Origin: Gammaproteobacteria bacterium
GTDB lineage: Bacteria; Pseudomonadota; Gammaproteobacteria; Ga0077554; Ga007554
Length of the DNA: 64,000 nt
Assembly: GCA_021731145.1 (NCBI GenBank)
Contig: JAKFXX010000003.1
Location: 1-64,000, forward strand
Direction: 5' to 3'
The position numbers and the translations under genes were made by a program. This document shows, in pieces, positions 8,269 to 20,724 of this stretch; positions within the stretch are counted from its first letter, which is position 1; every line of letters starts with the position of its first letter. The notes under the pieces were generated by a model. The model was not told the origin of the DNA. It worked only from the letters and a program-made list of their open reading frames with translations, and ran no database searches.

Positions 8269-10776
8269 ATGAAAACGAAGCCGCGTATCGTCAAAACAAC
8301 AAAGCCAGTAAAAGAACCCAAGCTATCCCGTACTCAGGCCCCGGCAGAGCTTTCGCCGGTTGACTGGCAGCGTGCGCTGCGCCGTCAGTTTGGGCGCGAG
8401 CAGGCTTTCGGGCTGGAAAACATCGGCGAGGAGCCGTTCTTTTCCGGGTTCCGCGTCAGCAACCCGCAGTCGAAGAGCGCCTATCGCGTGGCCATTCGTG
8501 GCAAGCAGCCGGGTGATAACTATTGCGCTTGTCCCGATTACGCCACCAACGAACTGGGAACCTGTAAACACATCGAGTTCGTTCTTGCCGTGCTGGAGAA
8601 AAAACGTGGCGCCAAGGCGGCTTTTACGCGCGGCTACCATCCGCCATTCTCCGAACTCTATTTGCGCAACGACAGCATGCGCACCGTGCATTTCCGTGCC
8701 GGCACGGATTGTCCGCCAGCCGTGCGCGAGGCCGCAGTACTGTTATTCGACGAGGAACGAGACTGGCAGTTACGGGATCTGCGACTGGATGGGCTGGAAC
8801 GCTTTACCGCAGTGATAGCCAAGAGCGGCCACGAGTTGCGCGCCTATGACGATGCGCTCGATTTTCTTGCCGGGCGACGTGATGCGGAACGACGGTCGCT
8901 TGCACTCGACGGCCTGTTCCCGCGAGGAGCCGCAGATCCGTCGCTGAAGAAACTGCTCAAAGCGCCGCTCTATCCGTACCAGACAGAGGGCGCCTTGTTT
9001 GCCGTGCGTGCGGGCAGGGTGCTGATCGGAGACGAAATGGGGCTGGGCAAGACCATCCAGGCCATCGCTGCTGCCGAAATCCTGGCCCGGCATTTTGGCG
9101 TATCAAAAGTGCTGGTGATCTGCCCGACCTCGCTCAAGTACCAGTGGCAAAGCGAAATTGCGCGCTTTTCCGGCCGTGACTCCCGCGTCATTGCCGGTGG
9201 GCGTGCCCAGCGGCAGAAAGACTACGTGCGGGATGACTTCTGCAAGATTACCAACTACGAAAAGCTCCAGCCCGATCTCGACCTGATCACGGCTTGGTCG
9301 CCGGACCTGGTCATCGTCGACGAGGCACAGCGGGTGAAGAACTGGAACACCATTGCTGCCCGGGCGCTGAAGCGCATCGACAGCCCCTATGCCGTGGTGC
9401 TCACCGGCACCCCGCTGGAAAACAAGCTGGAGGAGTTGATTTCCCTCATCCAGTTCGTCGATCAACACCGTCTGGGGCCCACCTGGAAGTTGCTACACGA
9501 ACATCAGGTCAAGGACGAGAGCGGTCGTGTCACCGGCTACACCGGGCTGGAAAAGATTGGCCAGACCTTGGCGCCAGTCATGATCCGCCGCCGTAAATCC
9601 GAAGTGCTGCAACAGTTGCCGGGGCGTACCGACCAGAACCTGCTGGTGCCGATGACCGAATTGCAGATGGCTTACCACCAGGAAAACGCCGAGATCGTGA
9701 CCAAAATCGTCCAGCGCTGGCGGAAGATGAAGTTCATTTCCGACAAGGACCAGCGGCGGCTGACCTGCGCCTTGCAGAACATGCGCATGTCGTGCAATAG
9801 CACCTATTTGCTCGACCAGAAAAGCGATCACGGCGTCAAGGCGGACGAACTGGCGGCGCTGTTTGACGAACTGTTCGAGCAAGCGGACGCCAAGGCCGTG
9901 GTGTTCAGCCAATGGACGCGCACCCATGACATCGTGATCCGGCGCCTGGAAGCGCGCGGGATCGGCTACGTCAGTTTCCACGGCGGCGTACCCTCGGAAA
10001 AAAGACCGGCGCTGGTGGAGCGCTTCCGCGACGATCCCGATTGCCGTGTGTTCCTCTCGACCGATGCCGGGGCGACGGGCTTGAATTTGCAACACGCCTC
10101 GACCCTGGTGAACATGGATCTGCCCTGGAACCCGGCGCTACTCGAACAGCGCATCGGCAGGATTCACCGCATGGGCCAGAAGCGGCCGGTACGGATCGTC
10201 AATTTTGTGGCCAAGGGCACGATCGAGGAGGGCATGCTCTCGGTGCTGGCCTTCAAGCGCTCGCTGTCGGCGGGGATTCTTGATGGCGGCACGGGCGAGA
10301 TATCGCTGGGCGGCTCACGCCTCAACCGCTTCATGAAGGACGTTGAGAATGTCACCGGCCACATGGGTGAAGGCGAGGCCATGACACCTGCTGAAGAAGC
10401 GGCAGGCGTGACGACCGTGCCCGAAGTCACATCCGTGCCGGAAGAGAATGCGGATACAAAGGTTATGCAAAGCGGTATCCAGACGGACGGCGTTGGCGAG
10501 ACGGTGATCCCGGAACATGAGGGGCAAGGGTCGCCGGAAGTGCCGCCGCGCACCGATGCCGATCCTTGGCACGCCTTGGCGCAGGTTGGCGCTCAGTTGG
10601 TTTCCGCCCTCGTGGCGGCCGGCAATCCCGCTGCTCCGGCGCATCCATGGATCGAGCGAGACCCCAGCACCGGGGTGCAAAGCCTGAAAGTGCCGTTGCC
10701 GTCGCTGGAGACGGCGGGGCGAATTGCCGATGCACTTTCAATGCTGGCGAACACCTTGCGGGGGCAGCGCCCATGA
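8269..10776 (+). CDS. SNF2-family DNA translocase/helicase with SWIM zinc finger
   Basis: An 835-residue protein. A SWIM zinc finger near residues 85-105 (CACPDYATNELGTCKH) precedes a full SNF2 ATPase core: DEMGLGKT (Walker A), DEAQ box within VIVDEAQRVKNW, LTGTPLENKLEEL, and motif V/VI GLNLQHAS followed by QRIGRIHRMGQ. The last 130 residues are acidic and low-complexity, then end in a small alpha-helical region. SNF2 proteins move along double-stranded DNA and remodel protein-DNA complexes. Spacing of only 15 bases to the helicase gene implies co-transcription. Pairing with a TOTE primase-helicase suggests joint action on invading or replicating DNA, which is inference. Confidence 0.88.
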   Translation: MKTKPRIVKTTKPVKEPKLSRTQAPAELSPVDWQRALRRQFGREQAFGLENIGEEPFFSGFRVSNPQSKSAYRVAIRGKQPGDNYCACPDYATNELGTCKHIEFVLAVLEKKRGAKAAFTRGYHPPFSELYLRNDSMRTVHFRAGTDCPPAVREAAVLLFDEERDWQLRDLRLDGLERFTAVIAKSGHELRAYDDALDFLAGRRDAERRSLALDGLFPRGAADPSLKKLLKAPLYPYQTEGALFAVRAGRVLIGDEMGLGKTIQAIAAAEILARHFGVSKVLVICPTSLKYQWQSEIARFSGRDSRVIAGGRAQRQKDYVRDDFCKITNYEKLQPDLDLITAWSPDLVIVDEAQRVKNWNTIAARALKRIDSPYAVVLTGTPLENKLEELISLIQFVDQHRLGPTWKLLHEHQVKDESGRVTGYTGLEKIGQTLAPVMIRRRKSEVLQQLPGRTDQNLLVPMTELQMAYHQENAEIVTKIVQRWRKMKFISDKDQRRLTCALQNMRMSCNSTYLLDQKSDHGVKADELAALFDELFEQADAKAVVFSQWTRTHDIVIRRLEARGIGYVSFHGGVPSEKRPALVERFRDDPDCRVFLSTDAGATGLNLQHASTLVNMDLPWNPALLEQRIGRIHRMGQKRPVRIVNFVAKGTIEEGMLSVLAFKRSLSAGILDGGTGEISLGGSRLNRFMKDVENVTGHMGEGEAMTPAEEAAGVTTVPEVTSVPEENADTKVMQSGIQTDGVGETVIPEHEGQGSPEVPPRTDADPWHALAQVGAQLVSALVAAGNPAAPAHPWIERDPSTGVQSLKVPLPSLETAGRIADALSMLANTLRGQRP

Positions 10777-10851
10777 CTGCAGATGGGAGGGATCAACGCT
10801 TGCTGATTATTTGCGGTCATAGCGATCTTGTTACGCTGGAAGTAAGCCGTC

Positions 10852-10969
10852 GTTCATTGCGTGCTTATCCGGTTAGCCCCCAACCGCACTAGATATAGTG
10901 GATATACGGTATGCTTATCATACTACCGGTAGTGAGTCTGGGAGGCAACCGGATAAGCACGGTTCATTG
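10852..10969. mobile_element. MITE-like element with 15-bp inverted ends and 8-bp target duplication
   Basis: CGTGCTTATCCGGTT (10860-10874) is perfectly inverted at 10947-10961, giving a 102-bp element. It is flanked on both sides by the direct repeat gttcattg (10852-10859 and 10962-10969), the hallmark of transposition. The interior has further palindromes (CACTAGATATAGTG at 10887-10900, ACTACCGGTAGT at 10922-10933) and no ORF. It is non-autonomous. I cannot name the parent transposon family. Confidence 0.8.
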
Positions 10970-10977
10970 TAATCTGT

Positions 10978-11101
10978 ACATTTAGAATGGTGGGAACGGC
11001 ATAAGGGGCCGTAATCACCGTAAGGCATTGCGCCCTTCACGGGTGTGACAATGAGGCTTAACCAGAAAAGCACTGGTTATTCCTTAACGGCCCCTAAATG
11101 T
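10978..11101. repeat. Branched palindromic element, candidate structured RNA or DNA
   Basis: acatttag (10978-10985) pairs with ctaaatgt (11094-11101), and ggggccgt (11005-11012) pairs with acggcccc (11087-11094). Inside lie two independent hairpins, ccgtaagg with ccttcacgg and aaccag (11060-11065) with ctggtt (11073-11078). The fold resembles a three-way junction with a bulged closing stem. No function is known to me. Confidence 0.5.
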
Positions 11102-11139
11102 TCGTTCTCGCTACGACCCCAGCCGCCGTTTTTAGGTTA

Positions 11140-11240
11140 AGGCGCTGTAAATAAATTAACGTCTCACATTGAAAGCTGAGTTACATGTTTTCCGCGCACG
11201 GAATGCGTCAACTTGGTGCCTTTATTTATTTACAGCGCCT
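11140..11240. repeat. 101-bp element with 16-bp perfect inverted ends
   Basis: AGGCGCTGTAAATAAA (11140-11155) is perfectly inverted at 11225-11240. The ends resemble those I associate with IS256-type transposons, so an internally deleted relic is possible. No convincing target duplication is visible and there is no ORF inside. Confidence 0.55.
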
Positions 11241-11295
11241 AAATCGAATGCGCGAGTTCGCAGGGTGGAATCATGGCTTTATGGACATCGTCCTA

Positions 11296-11438
11296 AGAAC
11301 CTGTTCACGATCTCGCTGAAGGGCGCATTGCGGCGTTAAAATCGAACTCAAAATGCTTACATACTTCGTGTATGCTCCGCTTTTTCGTTCGATTTTGCCT
11401 TGCACTGCATCCCTTGATCAAGATCGTGAACAGGTTCT
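11296..11438. repeat. Structured dispersed repeat, copy A
   Basis: The outer arms AGAACCTGTTCACGATCT (11296-11313) and their perfect inverse (11421-11438) enclose an inner stem (aaaatcgaac with gttcgatttt) and an apical hairpin (catac-ttcgt-gtatg). The unpaired or loop-proximal segments, such as ctcaaaatgct and ctccgctttttcg, are shared with the element at 38476-38615. The stem sequences differ between the copies but stay self-complementary. Confidence 0.75.
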
Positions 11439-11495
11439 AAAAGCTAAATTTTAATGAGGGGGTCCTGCCTGATCTCTACCCCGTCAAGTCAATCA

Positions 11496-11525
11496 TTGAC
11501 AGGTTAAGCCTGTGGCAATCATACT
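11496..11525 (+). promoter_or_regulatory. Candidate sigma-70 promoter of the czc operon
   Basis: TTGACA (11496-11501) and CATACT (11520-11525) are 18 bases apart, giving a perfect -35 and a 4/6 -10 box. Transcription would begin almost at the czcI start codon, so the czcI message would be nearly leaderless. Small dyads overlap the site (caggttaagcctg), where a metal-responsive repressor could bind. No regulator gene is adjacent. Confidence 0.35.
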
Positions 11526-11532
11526 GTCGGTC

Positions 11533-11883
11533 ATGCGACGTTTTCTTGTGCTCATCATGCTGTGTATGCTCCCGCTCCAGATCTCCTGGGCTGCGGTGGC
11601 CGACTATTGCGGGCATGAGCAGGGGAAAGCCGCACAACACTTCGGTCATCACGACGACGAGCACAAAGCGTTTTCTGAAAAATCCGACTTAGACAAGCAG
11701 CCCGGGAAATCCAATCTCGGACACGATCACTGCCATATGTCTGGCTTCCTGTGTCTCCTGAATGAGGCTGTTGCTCACACCTCTGTTCCACCTACACTAC
11801 CTTCGTTGCGTTGCGACGAACGGATTCGCTCTTCCCTCGCTCTGGATAGACCAGAACGTCCCAAATGGCACGCTCTCGCCTGA
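11533..11883 (+). CDS. czcI: CzcI-like small exported metal-resistance protein
   Basis: A 116-residue protein with a cleavable signal peptide (MRRFLVLIMLCMLPLQISWA) followed by a His-rich segment (CGHEQ, FGHHDDEHK, GHDHCHMSG). This matches CzcI, the small periplasmic protein encoded first in cobalt-zinc-cadmium resistance operons and thought to modulate their expression. I start it at ATG 11533 because the signal peptide begins there; a GTG 21 bases upstream is in frame. It lies 97 bases before czcC on the same strand. Confidence 0.75.
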   Translation: MRRFLVLIMLCMLPLQISWAAVADYCGHEQGKAAQHFGHHDDEHKAFSEKSDLDKQPGKSNLGHDHCHMSGFLCLLNEAVAHTSVPPTLPSLRCDERIRSSLALDRPERPKWHALA

Positions 11884-11980
11884 TACGGCGGGACGGATGC
11901 CACTCATCAAGCTAGCACGCGCTTTTTAGTCTGCGCAGTTCCGTTTCGCCGGATTCATCCTTTCATTTCTGGAGAATTCG

Positions 11981-13309
11981 ATGCGAAGACGTCTATTGCC
12001 GTTTGGGTTGGCGGCGCTGTTTTTCAACCCATCTTTTGCACAAACTGTTGATGCCGGACGCGGTGGCACTTACGAAACCGGCGATGTCAGCGCGCCGCGC
12101 GCCACCGAACCGGCGGCCTCGCTCACCCTGAAGGCGGCACTGGAGCTGGCATTTGGCGCCAACCCGGAGCTATCGGCCGCCGGGCGCGAACTGGAGGCGC
12201 TCGAAGCGACAATCATCCAGGCGCAAGTACGCCGGAACCCGGAGATTGCAAGCTCCATTGAGGATACGCGCAGGGCGACGCGGACCACCACGCTGCAGGT
12301 AAACCAGCCGATCGAGCTTGGCGGCAAGCGCGCGGCCAGGATCGAAGCCGCCGAGCGGGGCCGTGATGCCGCGTCGGCGGAGCTGGACGCCAAGCGCGCC
12401 GAGATTCGTGCGACGGTGATGGCTGCGTTCTTCGATGTGCTCGTGGCACAGGAGCGTTTGCGCCTTGCCCATGCCTCGGTCGAACTCGCGCAACGCGCAA
12501 CCGCTGCCGCCTCGCGGCGGGTCGCGGCTGGCAAGGTGTCCCCGGTCGAAGAGACCAGGGCGCGCGTGGCCGAAGCGAGTGTGCGGGTTGAATTGACACT
12601 GGCTGGCAGTGAACTGGTGACCGCACGCAAGCGCCTCGCCGGTACCTGGGGCAATGCGATTCCCCGTTTCGAGCGTGCCGAGGGCGACCCGGAAGCCCTG
12701 CCGCCGCTACCCGTTCTAGCCGACCTGAACAACCGTCTCGCCGCCTCGCCCAACCTGCTGCGGGCCAGGATCGAGGTCGACCGCCGACTGGCGCTGGCGG
12801 AGGTTGAACGCAGCCGGCGCGTTCCGGACCTGACCGTCAGCCTGGGCGCCAGACGCAACGAAGAACTGGGCCTCAATCAGGCGATTTTCGGCGTGTCGAT
12901 TCCGATCCCGGTCTTTAATCGCAATCAGGGCAACCTGCTTGAAGCGCTGCACCGCACCGACAAGGCGCGGGACGAACTGTCCGCCGCTGGGATCCGCCTG
13001 TCCAATGAGCTGGCTGTTGCGTACGAGCGCCTGAACACGGCACGCCAGGAAGTCGAGACGCTGCGGCGGGACATTCTGCCGGGTGCGCAAAGTGCCTATG
13101 ATGCCGCGACCAAGGGCTTCGAGCTGGGCAAATTCAGCTTTCTCGACGTGCTGGACGCCCAGCGCACTTCATTCCAGGCTAAATCCCAATACCTGCGCGC
13201 ACTGGCCGGGGCGCACCGGTCTGCTGCCGAGATCGAACGCATCCTCGGTGAAGCATTGCCCAGTTCAACGCCCGATCCGACCTTGGCACCCGCCGCCACA
13301 AAATCGTAG
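11981..13309 (+). CDS. czcC: CzcC-type outer membrane channel of a heavy-metal RND system
   Basis: A 442-residue TolC-family outer-membrane efflux protein. It begins with a signal peptide (ending SFAQ) and carries the two OEP repeats typical of the family, with long heptad-rich helices (LELAFGANPEL, GVSIPIPVFNRNQGN, LGKFSFLDVLDAQRT). It forms the outer-membrane exit duct for the CzcA pump joined by the CzcB adaptor. A good ribosome binding site (ctggag) sits before the ATG. The next gene starts nine bases after its stop. Confidence 0.9.
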   Translation: MRRRLLPFGLAALFFNPSFAQTVDAGRGGTYETGDVSAPRATEPAASLTLKAALELAFGANPELSAAGRELEALEATIIQAQVRRNPEIASSIEDTRRATRTTTLQVNQPIELGGKRAARIEAAERGRDAASAELDAKRAEIRATVMAAFFDVLVAQERLRLAHASVELAQRATAAASRRVAAGKVSPVEETRARVAEASVRVELTLAGSELVTARKRLAGTWGNAIPRFERAEGDPEALPPLPVLADLNNRLAASPNLLRARIEVDRRLALAEVERSRRVPDLTVSLGARRNEELGLNQAIFGVSIPIPVFNRNQGNLLEALHRTDKARDELSAAGIRLSNELAVAYERLNTARQEVETLRRDILPGAQSAYDAATKGFELGKFSFLDVLDAQRTSFQAKSQYLRALAGAHRSAAEIERILGEALPSSTPDPTLAPAATKS

Positions 13310-13318
13310 GAACCCAAC

Positions 13319-18041
<4,723 letters not shown>

Positions 18042-18125
18042 CGGGATGAGAAAAATGACATTTTACCCGCAGCACTGCATTGCAGCGCATCCGACAGGGA
18101 TGTATTCATCGCGGCGGCATGCATC

Positions 18126-18746
18126 ATGAGCGGCTGCGGCTGCGATTCTGTCTGCGACACGCCGCCCCCCAATCCGGCTTACCGGCGCGCCTTGTGGATT
18201 GCGCTGGTGTTGAACGCGCTGATGTTTGGTGTCGAGATTGTTGCCAGTTTTGTGGCGCAGTCGGTATCGCTGCTGGCCGACGCAGTCGACTTTCTGGGTG
18301 ACGCCGGCAACTACGGCGTTGCCCTGTTCGTGCTGGGACTGGCGCCGGTGTGGCGTTCGCGCACGGCGCTGTGGAAAGGCTGGCTGATGGTGGGCTATGG
18401 CGTGTTCGTGCTTGGCAAGTCAGCCTGGCAATGGTCGGCCGACGTAGTGCCGGAGCCCATCATCATGGGCTGGGTGAGCCTGCTGGCGCTGGCGGTCAAC
18501 GTCGGCGTGGCGGCGCTGCTGTATGCCCATCGTCAGGGTGACGCGCAGGCCCGTTCGGTGTGGCTGTGTTCGCGCAACGACGCGCTCGGCAATCTGGCGG
18601 TGATGGGGGCGGCGGCCGGGGTGTGGGCGACGGCGCACGGCTGGCCGGATATTGCGGTGGCGCTGCTGTTGGCAGGGTTGGCGTTAAGTTCGGGTAGCTC
18701 GGTGATTCGTCACGCGCGGCGGGAACTGCGCGCGGCGGCTGACTGA
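18126..18746 (+). CDS. Short cation diffusion facilitator (CDF) transporter
   Basis: A 206-residue CDF-family protein with about six membrane segments and no C-terminal cytosolic domain. The TM2 metal site appears as ADAVDFLGD and the TM5 site as SRNDALGN. A Cys-rich N-terminus (MSGCGCDSVCD) could bind metal. CDF proteins export Zn, Co, Cd or Ni from cytosol to periplasm in exchange for protons, which would feed the CzcCBA pump. It lies 84 bases downstream of czcA on the same strand. Confidence 0.85.
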   Translation: MSGCGCDSVCDTPPPNPAYRRALWIALVLNALMFGVEIVASFVAQSVSLLADAVDFLGDAGNYGVALFVLGLAPVWRSRTALWKGWLMVGYGVFVLGKSAWQWSADVVPEPIIMGWVSLLALAVNVGVAALLYAHRQGDAQARSVWLCSRNDALGNLAVMGAAAGVWATAHGWPDIAVALLLAGLALSSGSSVIRHARRELRAAAD

Positions 18747-18788
18747 ATTGCCGCAGTTATCGGAACAAGAAAAAAGAAAGGTCAAACA

Positions 18789-20675
18789 ATGAATGTGAAC
18801 CGTGCAGCGGCGGCCGAACAAGCGAGCGCCTCAAGCCTGCGGGTGCTGATGACACGCACGCGCTGGGTCGAAGTCGGACGTATTTTGCTTACCGGCTTGG
18901 TGGCGCTGCTGTTTTGGCGGCAATGGGTACCGCTACAAATCCTGTGGCTGGCCGTCGCTATTGGCTTATACCCGCTGGTAAAAACCGGCTTGATCGACCT
19001 GATACGCGAACGCAAAGTCGGCACCGAGATTTTCGTTACCGTTGCCACATTGGTCGCTGTGTTTGGAGGAGAGACGGTCGCCGGCGCCGTGCTGATGGTG
19101 ATTATTCTCATTGCGGAGTTCATCGCCGACTTGAATATGGATCGCGCCCGGGCTTCCATCAAGACCCTGATCGGTTCAGTGCCGCAAGTCGCGCTGATGC
19201 GCGGCGCGGACGGTGAACGCGTGGTTCCGATCGAGCAACTGCGAACCGGCGATGTCGTTCTGGTGCGTGCTGGCGAAAAAATTCCGGTGGACGGCAGCAT
19301 CGTAGGCGGTGCCGCATCGATTAACGAAGCGCCCATCACCGGCGAAAGCCTTCCCAAGGACAAGAGTAGCGGCGCGAGCGTTTTTGCCGGCACCATCGTC
19401 GCGTCGGGTGCACTCGATATTCAGACAGAAAAAGTCGGCAGCGACACCACCTTTGCCCGCATTATCGGACTAGTCGAAAGTGCAGAAGCGGCGCAAGCGC
19501 CCGTGCAAAAACTCGCCGACAAAGTGGCGTCGTGGCTGATCCCCGTGGTTTTTATATTTCTCATCGTGGTTTATATGGTCACGGGCGACGTGCGCACCAT
19601 CGTCACGTTGCTGATTTTTACCTCGCCTGCCGAACTGGGGCTGGCGACACCCTTGGTGATGATCGCCGCGATTGCGCGTGCGGCTCGCCATGGGATTTTG
19701 ATCAAGGGCGGTCTGTATCTGGAGTCGCTGGCTAAAGTGGATGTGATGGTCTTCGACAAAACCGGTACGCTGACAGCGAACAAGTCTGAAGTGGTTCGTG
19801 TGGAGGTGCGCAACACACAATTTTCTGCAATGGAACTGTTGAGTTTGGCTGCCGCCGCCGACCGCCGTTCAGCGCATCCGTTGGCCAAAGCCGTGGTGGA
19901 TTACGCAACGCTTAAACAGATTGCCGTGCCGGAACCGGACCAATATGAGCAAGTGCAAGGCCGCGGCGTGATAGCAACCGTCTCGGGGCACGCCGTACTG
20001 GTCGGCAATGCTGCACTGCTGCGTGAGAATGGCGTAACGCTTGTCACAGCCATTGAGGACGGCGGACAAACACCGGTTCATGTGGCGGTTGATGGACAAT
20101 TCGCCGGGGTAATTTTCATCGCCGATACGTTACGGCCAGGTGCGCGTGAAGCGCTGGCGAAGCTGAAAGCGACTGGCGTCAAGCGCATCGTGATGTTGAC
20201 CGGCGACAACGAAGCCACCGCACGCGCGGTGGCCACGGCATTAGGCGTGGACGAGGTGCGCGCCAACTTGATGCCGGAAGACAAAGTCACAGCGATCGAA
20301 GAGCTAAAAAAGCAAGGGTGTCGCGTAGCAATGATAGGTGACGGCATCAATGACGCACCCGCCTTGGCGCGAGCGGATGTAGGTATTGCGATGGGCGGTG
20401 GCGGCACCCAGGCCGCGCTGGAAGCGGCCGATATTGTCTTGATGACGGATGATTTATCTAAAATCGTCAGTGCCCGTGCCATTGCCCGACGCGCTTATCG
20501 CACGATTCAAGAGAATTTATTTGTGGGCGTTGGCATAGTCCATGTGTTGGGTATCACGGCAGCGCTGATGGGCTGGATTGGTCCTATCGAAGCCGCCTTT
20601 CTGCATCTGGGGCCGGATGTTCTGGTGTTTTTGAATTCGGCCAAATTGCTGCGCGTTCGGATTGATGGGGCCTGA
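18789..20675 (+). CDS. P1B-type ATPase with SPA in place of the CPx motif
   Basis: A 628-residue heavy-metal-type P-ATPase without an N-terminal HMA domain. Recognisable are the actuator TGES motif (PITGESLP), the phosphorylation site DKTGTL, the P1B-specific HP dipeptide (RRSAHPLAKA), and GDGINDAPALARADVGIAMG. The sixth-helix motif, usually CPC, CPH or SPC, reads SPA (residues 279-281, SPAELGLATP), so the metal-coordinating cysteine is absent. Substrate is therefore uncertain; the SPC class (P1B-4, Co/Zn/Fe) is closest by motif. It follows the CDF gene by 42 bases and has a ribosome binding site (aagaaagg). Confidence 0.87.
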   Translation: MNVNRAAAAEQASASSLRVLMTRTRWVEVGRILLTGLVALLFWRQWVPLQILWLAVAIGLYPLVKTGLIDLIRERKVGTEIFVTVATLVAVFGGETVAGAVLMVIILIAEFIADLNMDRARASIKTLIGSVPQVALMRGADGERVVPIEQLRTGDVVLVRAGEKIPVDGSIVGGAASINEAPITGESLPKDKSSGASVFAGTIVASGALDIQTEKVGSDTTFARIIGLVESAEAAQAPVQKLADKVASWLIPVVFIFLIVVYMVTGDVRTIVTLLIFTSPAELGLATPLVMIAAIARAARHGILIKGGLYLESLAKVDVMVFDKTGTLTANKSEVVRVEVRNTQFSAMELLSLAAAADRRSAHPLAKAVVDYATLKQIAVPEPDQYEQVQGRGVIATVSGHAVLVGNAALLRENGVTLVTAIEDGGQTPVHVAVDGQFAGVIFIADTLRPGAREALAKLKATGVKRIVMLTGDNEATARAVATALGVDEVRANLMPEDKVTAIEELKKQGCRVAMIGDGINDAPALARADVGIAMGGGGTQAALEAADIVLMTDDLSKIVSARAIARRAYRTIQENLFVGVGIVHVLGITAALMGWIGPIEAAFLHLGPDVLVFLNSAKLLRVRIDGA

Positions 20676-20724
20676 ATCCCTGGTGCGCAAACAAAAAGTG
20701 GGAATACGGGAGCAAGGTCATACG

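Larger units (their letters stand above)
10777..11532. other. Gene-free interval packed with four palindromic elements
   Basis: Between the SNF2 gene and czcI I see no coding sequence. Instead four distinct dyad-symmetric units follow one another: 10860-10961, 10978-11101, 11140-11240 and 11296-11438, each listed separately. The interval separates the defence block from the metal-resistance block and looks like a hotspot where small elements have accumulated. Confidence 0.7.

Noticed and set aside
10978-11101. Integron attC site
   Set aside because: The outer stem lacks the GTTRRRY/RYYYAAC core sites and no integrase or cassette array is present.
10777-11532. CRISPR array
   Set aside because: The repeats are inverted and of four unrelated kinds, with no regular direct repeat or spacers, and no cas genes are seen.
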